Shown here piece after piece: positions 7,578-14,928 of a stretch of DNA of 23,088 nucleotides. The stretch comes from an uncultured Oscillospiraceae bacterium (lineage in GTDB: Bacteria; Bacillota; Clostridia; Oscillospirales; Oscillospiraceae). Under the pieces are notes generated by a model. The model did no database searches. It saw nothing but the letters and a program-made list of their open reading frames with translations, and was not told the DNA's origin. A program made the position numbers and the translations under genes. The stretch is from the NCBI GenBank assembly GCA_900752285.1, contig CAADUW010000267.1, forward strand, positions 1 to 23,088, given 5' to 3'. Within the stretch, counting starts at the first letter, position 1. The number at the start of each line of letters is the position of its first letter.

Positions 7578-7606
7578 ATTCTACTCGATCCGGAAGCGGA
7601 TTACAA
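7578..7606 (-). promoter_or_regulatory. Promoter of the FTR-like gene
   Basis: On the minus strand TTGTAA (7601-7606), a 17-bp spacer and TAGAAT (7578-7583) precede the AAAGGAGG site. Confidence 0.6.
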
Positions 7607-7789
7607 GAGGGCATTGCGCCCCTTTCCAGCGGTTTTCAGCTCGTTTCCTACAAAGTTTTCCGGATTCAATTTTGCTTTTTTGTGGGAAATAACAGAATAT
7701 TGCAAAAATCCGCATTTTTCCGGTATAGCCAAAAGCCCCGGGAACAGGTATACTGGTATCAGATAAATCAGGAAAAGGAGAAAAACGGG

Positions 7790-9202
7790 ATGATTCATTT
7801 TGGAACCGGCGGATGGCGTGCCATCATCGCTGACGAATTTACCAAGGCAAATGTGCGGCTTCTGGCGGCGGGACTTTCGAAGCTCATGCTGTCGGAAGGA
7901 CTGGCAGGCTGCGAGGTCTGCGTGGGCTACGACCGGCGCTTTCTTTCCAAGGAAGCCGCCCACTGGGCCTGCGAGGTACTGGCAGGCTACGGCTTCTACC
8001 CGGTAGTAGTGCGCCGCTCCTCCCCCACCCCGCTGATCATGTTTACTGTCAAGCAGCGGAACCCCCCCTACGGTCTGGCAGTCCCCGCCAGCCACAACCC
8101 GGCAATTTACAACGGCATTAAGGTCTTTACCGCCGGCGGCCGGGACGCGGACGCCACCGTTACCGCAAAAATTGAGGAAAAGATCCGGGAGGTCGATCCG
8201 GAGAACATCCCCAGCGTTGACTATGACACCGCCCTTGCCCAAGGGCAGATTCAGGAATTTTATCCCTTCAATGCTTACATCGACAGCATTCTGCAGTTTG
8301 TGGACGTGGACAAGATCAAAAATTCCGGACTGCGGATCGCCGTGGACCCCATGTACGGTGTGAGCCAGACCTGTCTGCGGACCATCCTCATGACCTGCCG
8401 GTGCGATGTGGATGTGATCAATGAGCAGCATGACACCCTCTTCGGCGGCAGAATGCCCGCTCCCAGCGCCGACGCGCTGAAAAACCTGAGCAACTACGTG
8501 GTGGACAACCACTGCAATCTGGGCATCGCCACCGACGGCGACGCGGACCGGCTGGGTGTCATCGATGAAAACGGACGCTATGTCCCCGCCAACACCCTGC
8601 TGGTGCTGCTGTACTACTACCTCCACGCTTACCGGGGCTGGAAAGGCCCCTGTGTCCGGAACAACTCCACCACGTGCCTGCTGGACCGGGTCGCAAAAAG
8701 CTTTGGGGAAGTCTGCTACGAGGTACCTGTCGGCTTTAAGTACATCTCCGCCAAGATGGCGGAAACCAATGCCATTATCGGCGGCGAGTCCTCCGGCGGT
8801 CTGGCAGTCCGGGGACACATTGCAGGCAAGGACGGTATCTACTCCGCTGCCCTGCTGGTGGAAATGCTGGCAGTAACGGGAAAGAGCGTCTCCCAGCTGT
8901 ATCAGGAAATTCAGGATAAATACGGCGTTCTGTATTACGCGGACGATGCCTTCACCATGACGAACAGCCGGAAGGCAGAACTTCAGGACGGGTTGTTTGT
9001 CAGAAAGATCGTTCCGGACTTCGGCAATACCGTGGATCACGTCAGCCGGGAGGACGGCTGCAAGGTCTACTTTGCCGATGGCAGCTGGGTCATCTGCCGC
9101 TTCTCCGGCACCGAGCCGCTCCTGCGGATGGCCGCCGAAAGCGGCCGCGAAGGTCAGGCGGAAGCGTACATCAGGACCTGGAAAGAAGCACTGGGTTTAT
9201 AA
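7790..9202 (+). CDS. Phosphoglucomutase/phosphomannomutase family protein
   Basis: The 470-residue protein is an alpha-D-phosphohexomutase, which interconverts hexose 1- and 6-phosphates in the cytoplasm through a phosphoserine. All four family sites are visible: phosphoserine loop PASHNPAIYNGIK with S101, metal loop DGDAD (249-253), sugar-binding loop GGESSGG (331-337) and phosphate-binding loop RFSGTEP (437-443). Length is normal. The frame is open far upstream, but the start at 7790 is set by AAAAGGAG 9 nt before it and by the conserved first residues IHFGTGGWRAI. A TATACT at 7749-7754 could be its -10 box, with no good -35. It sits alone after the sugar locus and could feed glucose-6-phosphate into polysaccharide or UDP-glucose synthesis. 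Preference for glucose or mannose phosphate cannot be told. Confidence 0.92.
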   Translation: MIHFGTGGWRAIIADEFTKANVRLLAAGLSKLMLSEGLAGCEVCVGYDRRFLSKEAAHWACEVLAGYGFYPVVVRRSSPTPLIMFTVKQRNPPYGLAVPASHNPAIYNGIKVFTAGGRDADATVTAKIEEKIREVDPENIPSVDYDTALAQGQIQEFYPFNAYIDSILQFVDVDKIKNSGLRIAVDPMYGVSQTCLRTILMTCRCDVDVINEQHDTLFGGRMPAPSADALKNLSNYVVDNHCNLGIATDGDADRLGVIDENGRYVPANTLLVLLYYYLHAYRGWKGPCVRNNSTTCLLDRVAKSFGEVCYEVPVGFKYISAKMAETNAIIGGESSGGLAVRGHIAGKDGIYSAALLVEMLAVTGKSVSQLYQEIQDKYGVLYYADDAFTMTNSRKAELQDGLFVRKIVPDFGNTVDHVSREDGCKVYFADGSWVICRFSGTEPLLRMAAESGREGQAEAYIRTWKEALGL

Positions 9203-9211
9203 CCCTTTAGG

Positions 9212-9261
9212 GACAGTCTGAAGCCCCCGGGAAGAAAAGCTTCCCGGGGGCTGAGACTGTC
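9212..9261 (+). terminator. Nested hairpin after the mutase gene
   Basis: Outer arms GACAGTCT and AGACTGTC enclose an inner perfect stem AGCCCCCGGGAAG/CTTCCCGGGGGCT. It begins 9 bp past the stop codon. There is no T-tract directly behind it, so termination may rely on the following hairpins. The inner part is duplicated at 9453-9488. Confidence 0.6.
9217..9252 (+). repeat. Direct repeat of terminator hairpin, unit 1
   Basis: These 36 bp are identical to 9453-9488; including five bases to the left the identity is 40 of 41. The two units flank the modular repeat copy. Confidence 0.9.
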
Positions 9262-9413
9262 AAAAAAGGGCTTTGCCCTTTTTTGACAAAAGGATTGCAG
9301 TCTGCCGCGCGCACGATTTGTACGCCAAGGGCGTACAAATCGCACACTTGCAGCCTGATAGGTATTTTCTGTCAGGTACACGCCCCGACAGAAAATGATC
9401 AGAATCTCTTTGC
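9251..9413 (+). repeat. Modular hairpin repeat, copy 2
   Basis: This is the inverse of the sequence at the left window edge, without its two extra blocks. It holds three palindromes: GTCAAAAAAGGGC/GCCCTTTTTTGAC (9259-9287), CGATTTGTACGCC/GGGCGTACAAATCG (about 9314-9342) and ATTTTCTGTC/GACAGAAAAT (about 9363-9396). No reading frame in it resembles a protein. As at the other copy, it lies immediately downstream of a gene, and it reads in the same sense relative to that gene. Confidence 0.8.
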
Positions 9414-9452
9414 CGCCTGCGGGCGGCAAACTCTGCGAGACTTTTTTGACAC

Positions 9453-9488
9453 TCTGAAGCCCCCGGGAAGAAAAGCTTCCCGGGGGCT
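9453..9488 (+). repeat. Direct repeat of terminator hairpin, unit 2
   Basis: This is the second unit of the 36-bp direct repeat, 236 bp from the first. Unlike unit 1, it is followed by a T-tract. Confidence 0.9.
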
Positions 9489-9492
9489 TTTT
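9458..9492 (+). terminator. Strong intrinsic terminator behind the repeat
   Basis: A 13-bp stem AGCCCCCGGGAAG/CTTCCCGGGGGCT with a 5-nt loop runs into TTTTT. It probably ends transcription coming from the mutase gene through the repeat. The remaining bases to 9584 hold nothing recognisable. Confidence 0.8.
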
Positions 9493-9584
9493 ATGTAAAA
9501 ATGCAGAATACCCGGAACTCGCCGCATCTGCAATTTCCACGGTACCGCGGAGTTCCCGGCGGTAATCGTTCCGCCGCACCCGGG

Positions 9585-10862
9585 TCAGGATGCGGATTTT
9601 CCGGCGGTCTGAAGCTCGGTCAGATCGATACGGCAGCGGATGCTGTCCTTTTTCCGTCCCAGAAATTCCAGCTCTCCCCGGTAGTTGAAGCGCCCCAGGT
9701 CCCCGGTCCGGAACAGGCGCTCCGGGGTATCCGGGTTCAGGGGATTCTGGATAAAGCTCCGGGCGGTGAGCTCCGGATCCCGGAAGTACCCGGGACTCAG
9801 GCGGCTGCCCCGGACGCAGATCTCCCCCACGGTTCCCGGCAGAGCCTCCGCGTCGTTCTCATCCAGCAGGACGATCCCCATATTGGGCAGTGCCCGCCCC
9901 AGCAGCTTTCCCGTATCCTGCAGATCCTTCCGGGCAACAGGCGTGCAGCAGCACATGCCCAGTGCCTCGGCAGGCCCATACAGTCCAAAGAATTTCGCCC
10001 CGGGCAGGCTGCACAGCCACACGCTCAGCTGCCGGGCCGTCAGAGGTGCGCCGTAAAAGGCAACGGTCTGAACGAACTTCGGTACCGTCCGATTCATGGC
10101 GGAAGAGCCCGCCACCGCCGCCAGATTGGCGCTGTTCCACAGGAGGGTATTGATCTGCTGCCGATTCAGATACTCCATCAGCTTGCCCGGATACAGGAAG
10201 CTTCGCCGGGGCAGCAGGCAGGCCGAGCCGCCGTATTTCAGAACGCACATCAGCTCCCGAAGCCACACATCGGTGCAGAAGGAAGCGTGGCTGCCAAAGA
10301 CGGTATTGGAGCTGCACCGGAGCAGTTCACCCATGGTCTCCGTGGTCTCAATCAGCGCCCGATGGGGCGTCAGGATCCCCTCCGCCTGCCCCCCGGGGAA
10401 CAGGATGCAGACCGGGTCCGTATCCACCTGCCGGGAACGGATGGCATCCAGCGCCGCCTCCGGCGCCGGTTCCTCCGCTGCCCGGGCGTATTTCAGACGG
10501 CAGCCGGAAAAGGGTGTGTCCTCCAGGATGGGGAAGGTACTGTCATCGCAGAGGATCACCCGGGGGCGGGTCTTTTTCAGGATCTGCCCCAGCTGCGCCG
10601 CGGACAGATCCCCGTCCAGCGGCACAAACCAGCAGCCTGCGTAAACCGCGCCCAGCATGGCGGCGGCAGCCTGAGACGAACGGGTCATGAACACCGCCAC
10701 CGGCTCCCGCCGGACGCCCCGGCGGAACAGGCAGTAGCCCACGGCGCGGGCATCGGCATGGAGCCGGGAAAAGCTGATTTCCCCGGAAGCATCCCAGATT
10801 GCCCGCTTCTGGGGCAGCCAGGATACGGTTTTTTCCAGATATTCCAGAATATTCGTCATCAT
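9585..10862 (-). CDS. Truncated, degenerate AMP-binding (adenylation) domain protein
   Basis: The 425-residue protein has the fold of the large N-terminal part of acyl-adenylating enzymes such as NRPS A domains and DltA. Recognisable are LGAVYAGCWFVPLD (70-83, core A2), LYGPAEALG (294-302, A5), GTVGEICVRG and SPGYFRDPELT (A6 region), FRTGDLGR (384-391, A7) and LGRKKDSIRCRI (401-412, A8-like). Two essentials are missing. The phosphate loop normally reading SGTTGxPKG is FPGGQAEGI (155-163), and the chain stops at residue 425, so the C-terminal subdomain with the catalytic lysine (A10) is absent and is not found in the DNA beyond. The start at 10862 has GAAGGAGG; an upstream ATG at 10949 lies at or before the predicted transcription start. 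It may be inactive, or a binding or partner protein. Confidence 0.75.
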   Translation of the reverse strand: MMTNILEYLEKTVSWLPQKRAIWDASGEISFSRLHADARAVGYCLFRRGVRREPVAVFMTRSSQAAAAMLGAVYAGCWFVPLDGDLSAAQLGQILKKTRPRVILCDDSTFPILEDTPFSGCRLKYARAAEEPAPEAALDAIRSRQVDTDPVCILFPGGQAEGILTPHRALIETTETMGELLRCSSNTVFGSHASFCTDVWLRELMCVLKYGGSACLLPRRSFLYPGKLMEYLNRQQINTLLWNSANLAAVAGSSAMNRTVPKFVQTVAFYGAPLTARQLSVWLCSLPGAKFFGLYGPAEALGMCCCTPVARKDLQDTGKLLGRALPNMGIVLLDENDAEALPGTVGEICVRGSRLSPGYFRDPELTARSFIQNPLNPDTPERLFRTGDLGRFNYRGELEFLGRKKDSIRCRIDLTELQTAGKSAS

Positions 10863-10947
10863 TGCAGGTTCCTCCTTCGCAGGAAAAGCGGTTGTATGGT
10901 GCAATCGGAATGCCGAACAGGCAGGCCGGATTCCTTTTTTCTCTTTC

Positions 10948-10977
10948 ATTCTATTTAGAATACTGTTTTACTTTCAA
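10948..10977 (-). promoter_or_regulatory. Promoter of the AMP-binding gene, within a palindrome
   Basis: On the minus strand TTGAAA (10972-10977), an 18-bp spacer and TAGAAT (10948-10953). The -10 box is one arm of the perfect palindrome ATTCTA-TT-TAGAAT (10948-10961), which may be an operator. Confidence 0.55.
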
Positions 10978-10999
10978 AAATGTTGCATTTTCCGAAAAA

Positions 11000-11869
11000 T
11001 TATTTTTCCGGGGTGGCCGGATACAGGGTCTTGTCCCGGTTGTGGCTGCCCTTGTGGGCAGCGGAATACCCGTCAAGATAATCGTCCGTCACGAGGCAGA
11101 AGTCCCCGCCGCCGATTCTCGGTGTAGCGTCAAAATGGTACCAGGTCTCCCCGCCGTCCACGCTCACAAGACTCCAGAAGTGGTCGCTGTCCCCATCGTA
11201 ATTTTTCACCTTCCGTACATCCAGATTGGGAATACCCAGCCGGTCAAGGAACAGTTTGCATACGGCAAAGTAGTTGAAGCAGTCCCCCGACCGGCTGGTC
11301 ATGGCCATCCATGCCGCCTGCCGCCAGTCGGACTTGTCCGAGTGACCGCAGTAACCGATGCCGGAGTGTGCCCAGTCATAAATCGCCTGCACCTGTGCCC
11401 GGGTGTCCATGTCGTCCGTGATGATCTGGGCAAGAATGCTGTCCGCCCGCTCCTCGATGGTCGGAATGGAGGCGTAGCCCTCCTCCTTTTCCAGTACCGT
11501 CACCGTGGTCTCCGTTTCCGCCAGATTTCCGGCACTGTCCAGTGCGGTATAGTACACGGGGTAGACCCCCGGTGTGTGGATGTCCAGCCGGGAGTCGTCC
11601 ACCTCCAGATGAGGAGCGGGATCCCGGTTGTCGGTCACGGTGATTCCGTCGGTCAGGGAGAGCGCGTCCTCCTGATAGGTCTCAAAGCTCTGCACTCCGG
11701 CAATGACCGGCGCTTCCAGATCCGGCGGCTGGGTGGGCTGGGTAAAGGTCGGCAGATTCGTTTCCGTCTCTGGCCGTCCCGCCGCCGAGCAGGCGCTCAG
11801 CAGCCCGCACAGGATCAGGATTCCATAAAGCAGCAGAGGAAAGGCTCTGCACCGCCGAAATTTCTTCAT
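11000..11869 (-). CDS. Lipoprotein with Ig-like and transglutaminase-like domains
   Basis: The 289-residue product begins with a lipoprotein signal (basic start, hydrophobic stretch 10-23, lipobox LSAC with C27), so it should be tethered to the outside of the membrane. After a Thr/Pro-rich linker comes an Ig-like/HYR-type beta domain (about 52-127: VTDNRDPAPHLEV ... YPVYYTALDSAGN). The C-terminal part (about 137-289) is transglutaminase-like, with catalytic triad candidates C197 (RSGDCFNYF), H230 (SDHFWSLV) and D247 (HFDATPR). Such enzymes are often cysteine proteases or cross-linkers of the cell wall. The start at 11869 has AAGGAGG. It follows the two-component operon, and a candidate response-regulator box lies 110 bp upstream. 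The role is inferred. Confidence 0.8.
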   Translation of the reverse strand: MKKFRRCRAFPLLLYGILILCGLLSACSAAGRPETETNLPTFTQPTQPPDLEAPVIAGVQSFETYQEDALSLTDGITVTDNRDPAPHLEVDDSRLDIHTPGVYPVYYTALDSAGNLAETETTVTVLEKEEGYASIPTIEERADSILAQIITDDMDTRAQVQAIYDWAHSGIGYCGHSDKSDWRQAAWMAMTSRSGDCFNYFAVCKLFLDRLGIPNLDVRKVKNYDGDSDHFWSLVSVDGGETWYHFDATPRIGGGDFCLVTDDYLDGYSAAHKGSHNRDKTLYPATPEK

Positions 11870-11898
11870 GAAAGATACCTCCTTGGCAAAGGAGGACA

Positions 11899-11980
11899 AA
11901 ATATGCGCCATTTTGGAGCTTGCCTCCCTTGCTTCCGGTATCAGAATACAAGGTGCTTGCATCTAAAATGGCGCATATTT
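11899..11980. repeat. 16-bp perfect inverted repeat between operon genes
   Basis: AAATATGCGCCATTTT (11899-11914) and its exact complement (11965-11980) are 50 bp apart, between the membrane protein gene and the lipoprotein gene. In RNA this would be a long hairpin with a large loop. It could be a processing or attenuation structure, or the ends of a very small inserted element. Confidence 0.85.
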
Positions 11981-11997
11981 GTATCAGACTTGTATCA
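11979..11997 (-). promoter_or_regulatory. Candidate response-regulator box upstream of the lipoprotein gene
   Basis: Two TTGTATCA units repeat with an 11-bp period (11979 and 11990), the phasing typical of OmpR/PhoB-type regulators. The same 19-bp arrangement, with one difference, lies at the promoter of the response-regulator gene (14855-14873). It overlaps the stop codon of the upstream gene. Confidence 0.55.
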
Positions 11998-12810
11998 TTT
12001 GCCGCCGGTGCGGTACAGAAGCATGGAAAAAACCTCCATGCCGGAGTCCTGCACAGCCCGAAGCTCAAACCAGCCGTCCCCGTCCGGAGACAGCGCCCCC
12101 AGCCGGGCGTCCGTGCCGTAGGGCTCATAAGGCGTCTCACCGTCCGGGTCCTTCCGGTTGTCCACCGTGGTCTCGCCCAGCCCCAGATAGTCCGCGAAGC
12201 TGCGCAGCCGCTCCTGCCAGGATCCCATATCCACAGGATAATCCTCCGTGATCTCCTGCCCTCCGAAGCCATAGCCCCGCAATTCATAAATCTTGCCGCC
12301 GGAAAGGTCCGCGCAGACATGGACCACCTGATAGGAATCCTGCTGCTTCCCGCCGGATTCCAGCACAAAGGAAAATCTGCCGTAGGGGAACCCACGCAAG
12401 GTCTCCGCGTCGAACAGATACTGGATCTCCACCTTGCAGCTGCCGGTTTCCATCATTTGCAGAACGGCGGCGGGGATCACCTTCCCTTCCACCAGCTTCT
12501 GCGCCTCCTTCAGCAGCTGGGCGATCATGTTGCCCTGCTCCTCGGCAGAGTACCGGTCCGTAATGTCGGTTTCCTGAATCCCGCTCTCCGCAAGGGCGTC
12601 GGTTTCCCAGTAGAGCATCTGCTGCCGCGTCAGCGTTTTCAGCCGCCAGGCATAGTCCGTGGAGGTACGGGAGGAAATTTCCACCGTCTGGTAATTCATG
12701 GCAAAATTGGGGGCTCCCTGCCGGCTCAGCGCCAGACGGGGCAGGAAAAAGCCCGCCGCCGTTACGGCGGCCGTCAGGAGGATCCAGAGAAAATTCCACG
12801 CCCGTTTCAT
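11995..12810 (-). CDS. Single-pass membrane protein of the two-component operon, unknown
   Basis: The 271-residue product was not recognised. It has an N-terminal hydrophobic segment (about 6-27) acting as an anchor or uncleaved signal, and an outside-facing remainder of mixed alpha/beta character without obvious catalytic motifs; a single cysteine pair region is absent. It overlaps the histidine-kinase stop by ATGA, so it is made together with the sensor. By position it could modulate the kinase, as membrane-anchored accessory proteins of the YycH/YycI sort do, but no sequence similarity to them was established. The start at 12810 is set by that overlap; a GGAGG lies just upstream within the kinase gene. 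Confidence 0.75.
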   Translation of the reverse strand: MKRAWNFLWILLTAAVTAAGFFLPRLALSRQGAPNFAMNYQTVEISSRTSTDYAWRLKTLTRQQMLYWETDALAESGIQETDITDRYSAEEQGNMIAQLLKEAQKLVEGKVIPAAVLQMMETGSCKVEIQYLFDAETLRGFPYGRFSFVLESGGKQQDSYQVVHVCADLSGGKIYELRGYGFGGQEITEDYPVDMGSWQERLRSFADYLGLGETTVDNRKDPDGETPYEPYGTDARLGALSPDGDGWFELRAVQDSGMEVFSMLLYRTGGK

Positions 12811-14165
12811 TTTCCCGCCTCCTTCAGAACAAAGGATACGACTGTCCCCCGCCCCACCTTGCTTTCATAGCGCAGGCTCGTACCGTGCACCTGGGCGATC
12901 CGCTGCCCCAGTGCCAGTCCCAGTCCCGCGCCGCCCTCTGCCCGGGAGCGGGATTTGTCCACCATGTAAAACGGCTCCATGATCCGGCTGAGGGCCTCCG
13001 GCGGGATGCCCCGGCCCCGGTCCTTCACCGCAAAGCAGAAGCCCCCAGCAACGCTGCCACCCAGCAGCGTCAGCTTGCTGCCGGGCTCCGAAGCCTTCCG
13101 GGCATTGTCCAGCAGGTTGTACAGCAGAATCGTCAGCAGACTCCGCTCACAGAGGATCCGCTTATCCTCCACCCGCACATCCAGCACCAGCTGCCGCTGC
13201 TTCAGGGGATAGGCAATGCTCTCCTCTACCTCTCTGGCAATGCTGAGCGCGCTGTTCGGCACCAGTTGGGGCTGCTCCGTATCCAGGGAAAACAGCCGCA
13301 GCAGGGAATGGGACATGGTTTCCAGCCGGCGTCCCTCGGTGAAAATAAAGCTGGCCGCCTCGAACTGCTGGTTTTCCGGCAGCCGGCGGCTGCGCAGGGT
13401 ATCCGCGTAGCCGATGATGGAGGTCAGGGGCGTTTTCAACTCGTGGGCAAAGGAAGCGGTAAAGTCCCGCTGCTTCTGCGTTGCCTCCTCCAGCGAGGCA
13501 ATGTGCCGCTCCAGCTCCTGTGCCATTCCGTTGAACTGCTGGGCAAGGACGCCGATCTCATCGGAGGTGCGCACCTTCGCCCGGACGCCGTAATTGCCCC
13601 CCGCAATCTGCTTGGCAGTCCGGGAAAGCTTCCGGACCGGAGCGGTCAGCACCGCGCCGGTACTGAATCCCAGCACCAGACTTACCACCACCGCCGCCAG
13701 ATACACCATCTGGAAGGTATGCAGATACTGCTCCCGCAGGGTGTAGACCTCCGTTACATCGTAGCGCCCCTGCAAAAAATAAGGGGTCTGATCCACTGTG
13801 AACCGGCAGATGATCACAATGTCATACACCGCGCTCTTTCCGTCCGGTACACTGACGATCCGGTAGCGCACCGCCTCGTCTCCGGTCTGCTCCCAGTTGA
13901 GCGCCAACCGGTAGCTCTGGAAGGGTGCGGTTTTCAGCAGCTCCTCCATGGTTGCCCGGGTAGATTCCGGAGTGCCGGCACTTCGCCGTTCCAGCGCCAT
14001 GGAACCGAGGACGGAACACATAAGCTGGGTCTCCTCCACCGCTGCCCGGACCTGATGCTCCAGTTGGACCCGGTACACCGAGGAAACCACCGCATACCCG
14101 GCAAAGCCCATGGCAAGAGCCACGATCAGCACAACGGTCAGAGAAATCTTTGCGGACAGCTTCAT
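12807..14165 (-). CDS. Membrane sensor histidine kinase
   Basis: The 452-residue protein has the classical layout: membrane helix (about 9-30), outside sensor region of about 120 residues, second membrane helix (about 153-175), HAMP (176-228), dimerisation domain with phospho-acceptor H241 in SFAHELKTPLTSIIGY, and a catalytic domain with N box LYNLLDNARKAS (N350, N354), G1 DRGRGIP (382-388) and G2 GGAGLGLAL (411-419). Length is normal. It overlaps both neighbours by 4 bp, giving response regulator -> kinase -> membrane protein as one coupled unit. The sensor region lacks a recognisable ligand domain; the lipoprotein gene downstream suggests an envelope signal, an inference. Confidence 0.93.
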   Translation of the reverse strand: MKLSAKISLTVVLIVALAMGFAGYAVVSSVYRVQLEHQVRAAVEETQLMCSVLGSMALERRSAGTPESTRATMEELLKTAPFQSYRLALNWEQTGDEAVRYRIVSVPDGKSAVYDIVIICRFTVDQTPYFLQGRYDVTEVYTLREQYLHTFQMVYLAAVVVSLVLGFSTGAVLTAPVRKLSRTAKQIAGGNYGVRAKVRTSDEIGVLAQQFNGMAQELERHIASLEEATQKQRDFTASFAHELKTPLTSIIGYADTLRSRRLPENQQFEAASFIFTEGRRLETMSHSLLRLFSLDTEQPQLVPNSALSIAREVEESIAYPLKQRQLVLDVRVEDKRILCERSLLTILLYNLLDNARKASEPGSKLTLLGGSVAGGFCFAVKDRGRGIPPEALSRIMEPFYMVDKSRSRAEGGAGLGLALGQRIAQVHGTSLRYESKVGRGTVVSFVLKEAGK

Positions 14166-14821
14166 CCGTCGCCCTCCAGCCGGTAGCCTACCTTGTGCAC
14201 GGCGGCAAGCCGGGTCTGCCAGCCCAGCTTTTTCCGCAGGCGCTGAACGTGCAGATCCACCGTACGGGTGTCGCCCATATAGTCCGACTCCCAGACCCGC
14301 TCATAAATGGTCTCCCGGAACAGCGCCACATTCTGATTCTGCAAAAACAGCACCAGCAGGTCAAATTCCTTCCGGGTCAGGGTGACCGGCTCCCCCGCCT
14401 TTGTCACCTGCATGGACTCCACGTCCACGGTCACGTCCCCCAGGGTATACACCGTCTGAGCCTTTCCCGCCCGGCGGAGCACCGACTCCACCCGGGCGAT
14501 CAGCTCTACGATCTCAAAGGGCTTTACCAGATAGTCGTCCGCCCCTGCCCGCAGCCCCTGCACCCGGTCGGCAACGGACCCCTTGGCAGTAATAAAGATG
14601 ACCGGAGTTCCCGTAGGCTTGATCTGCCGCAGCAGCTCATAGCCGTCGGCGCCGGGCAGCATGATATCCAGCAGCACCAGATCATAGATATGCTCCTGGA
14701 TCAGATCCGCTGCCGCAAGCCCGTCATAGGCACGGCTGCAGGTATAGCCGCAGGCGCTCAGGTTCCAGTCAATTAAATTTGCAATGGGCTTTTCGTCCTC
14801 AACGATCAAGATCTTTGTCAT
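14162..14821 (-). CDS. OmpR/PhoB-family response regulator
   Basis: The 219-residue protein joins a receiver domain (acidic E8/D9, phospho-acceptor D52 in LLDIMLPG, switch T78, K100 in LVKPF) to a winged-helix DNA-binding domain (about 125-217, with LTRKEFDLL, and DTRTVDLHVQRLRKKL as recognition helix). It is the partner of the histidine kinase that follows with an ATGA overlap. The start at 14821 has GGAGGGAGACGAA in front; the frame extends upstream into the promoter palindrome and is not used. Direct repeats with 11-bp phasing at its own promoter suggest autoregulation, as is common in this family. Confidence 0.95.
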   Translation of the reverse strand: MTKILIVEDEKPIANLIDWNLSACGYTCSRAYDGLAAADLIQEHIYDLVLLDIMLPGADGYELLRQIKPTGTPVIFITAKGSVADRVQGLRAGADDYLVKPFEIVELIARVESVLRRAGKAQTVYTLGDVTVDVESMQVTKAGEPVTLTRKEFDLLVLFLQNQNVALFRETIYERVWESDYMGDTRTVDLHVQRLRKKLGWQTRLAAVHKVGYRLEGDG

Positions 14822-14837
14822 TTCGTCTCCCTCCATG

Positions 14838-14873
14838 ACAAGTATGTTACAACATTGTATCATACTTGTATCA
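14838..14873 (-). promoter_or_regulatory. Response-regulator operon promoter and candidate operator
   Basis: Two structures overlap here. One is a 15-bp inverted repeat with a single mismatch (14838-14852 and 14855-14869). The other is a pair of TTGTATCA direct repeats, 11 bp apart (14855-14862, 14866-14873). On the minus strand TACAAT (14855-14860) or TAACAT (14846-14851) could be the -10 box. The start codon is 17 bp downstream of the palindrome, so a bound regulator would control this promoter. Confidence 0.6.
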
Positions 14874-14894
14874 TTTTGGAAAGAGTTTCCTTTT

Positions 14895-14928
14895 TATCCG
14901 GCTGCCCGCCATGGTGGGCAGCCGGATA
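14895..14928. repeat. 34-bp near-perfect palindrome in divergent intergenic region
   Basis: Sixteen-bp arms beginning TATCCGGCTGCCC pair with one mismatch around the centre. It lies between the response-regulator operon and the PTS operon, about 74 bp upstream of the former's start codon. It is not a standard terminator, since T-tracts are absent on the 3' side in both directions. The remaining sequence to 15090 holds no gene. Confidence 0.85.

Noticed and set aside
9212..9488. Insertion sequence with target-site duplication
   Set aside because: The enclosed DNA has no transposase, and the 36-bp duplication is itself a hairpin, far longer than normal target duplications.
9154..9579. Minus-strand open frame through the repeat copy 2
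   Set aside because: It runs through hairpin repeats and into the antisense of the mutase gene; not protein-like.
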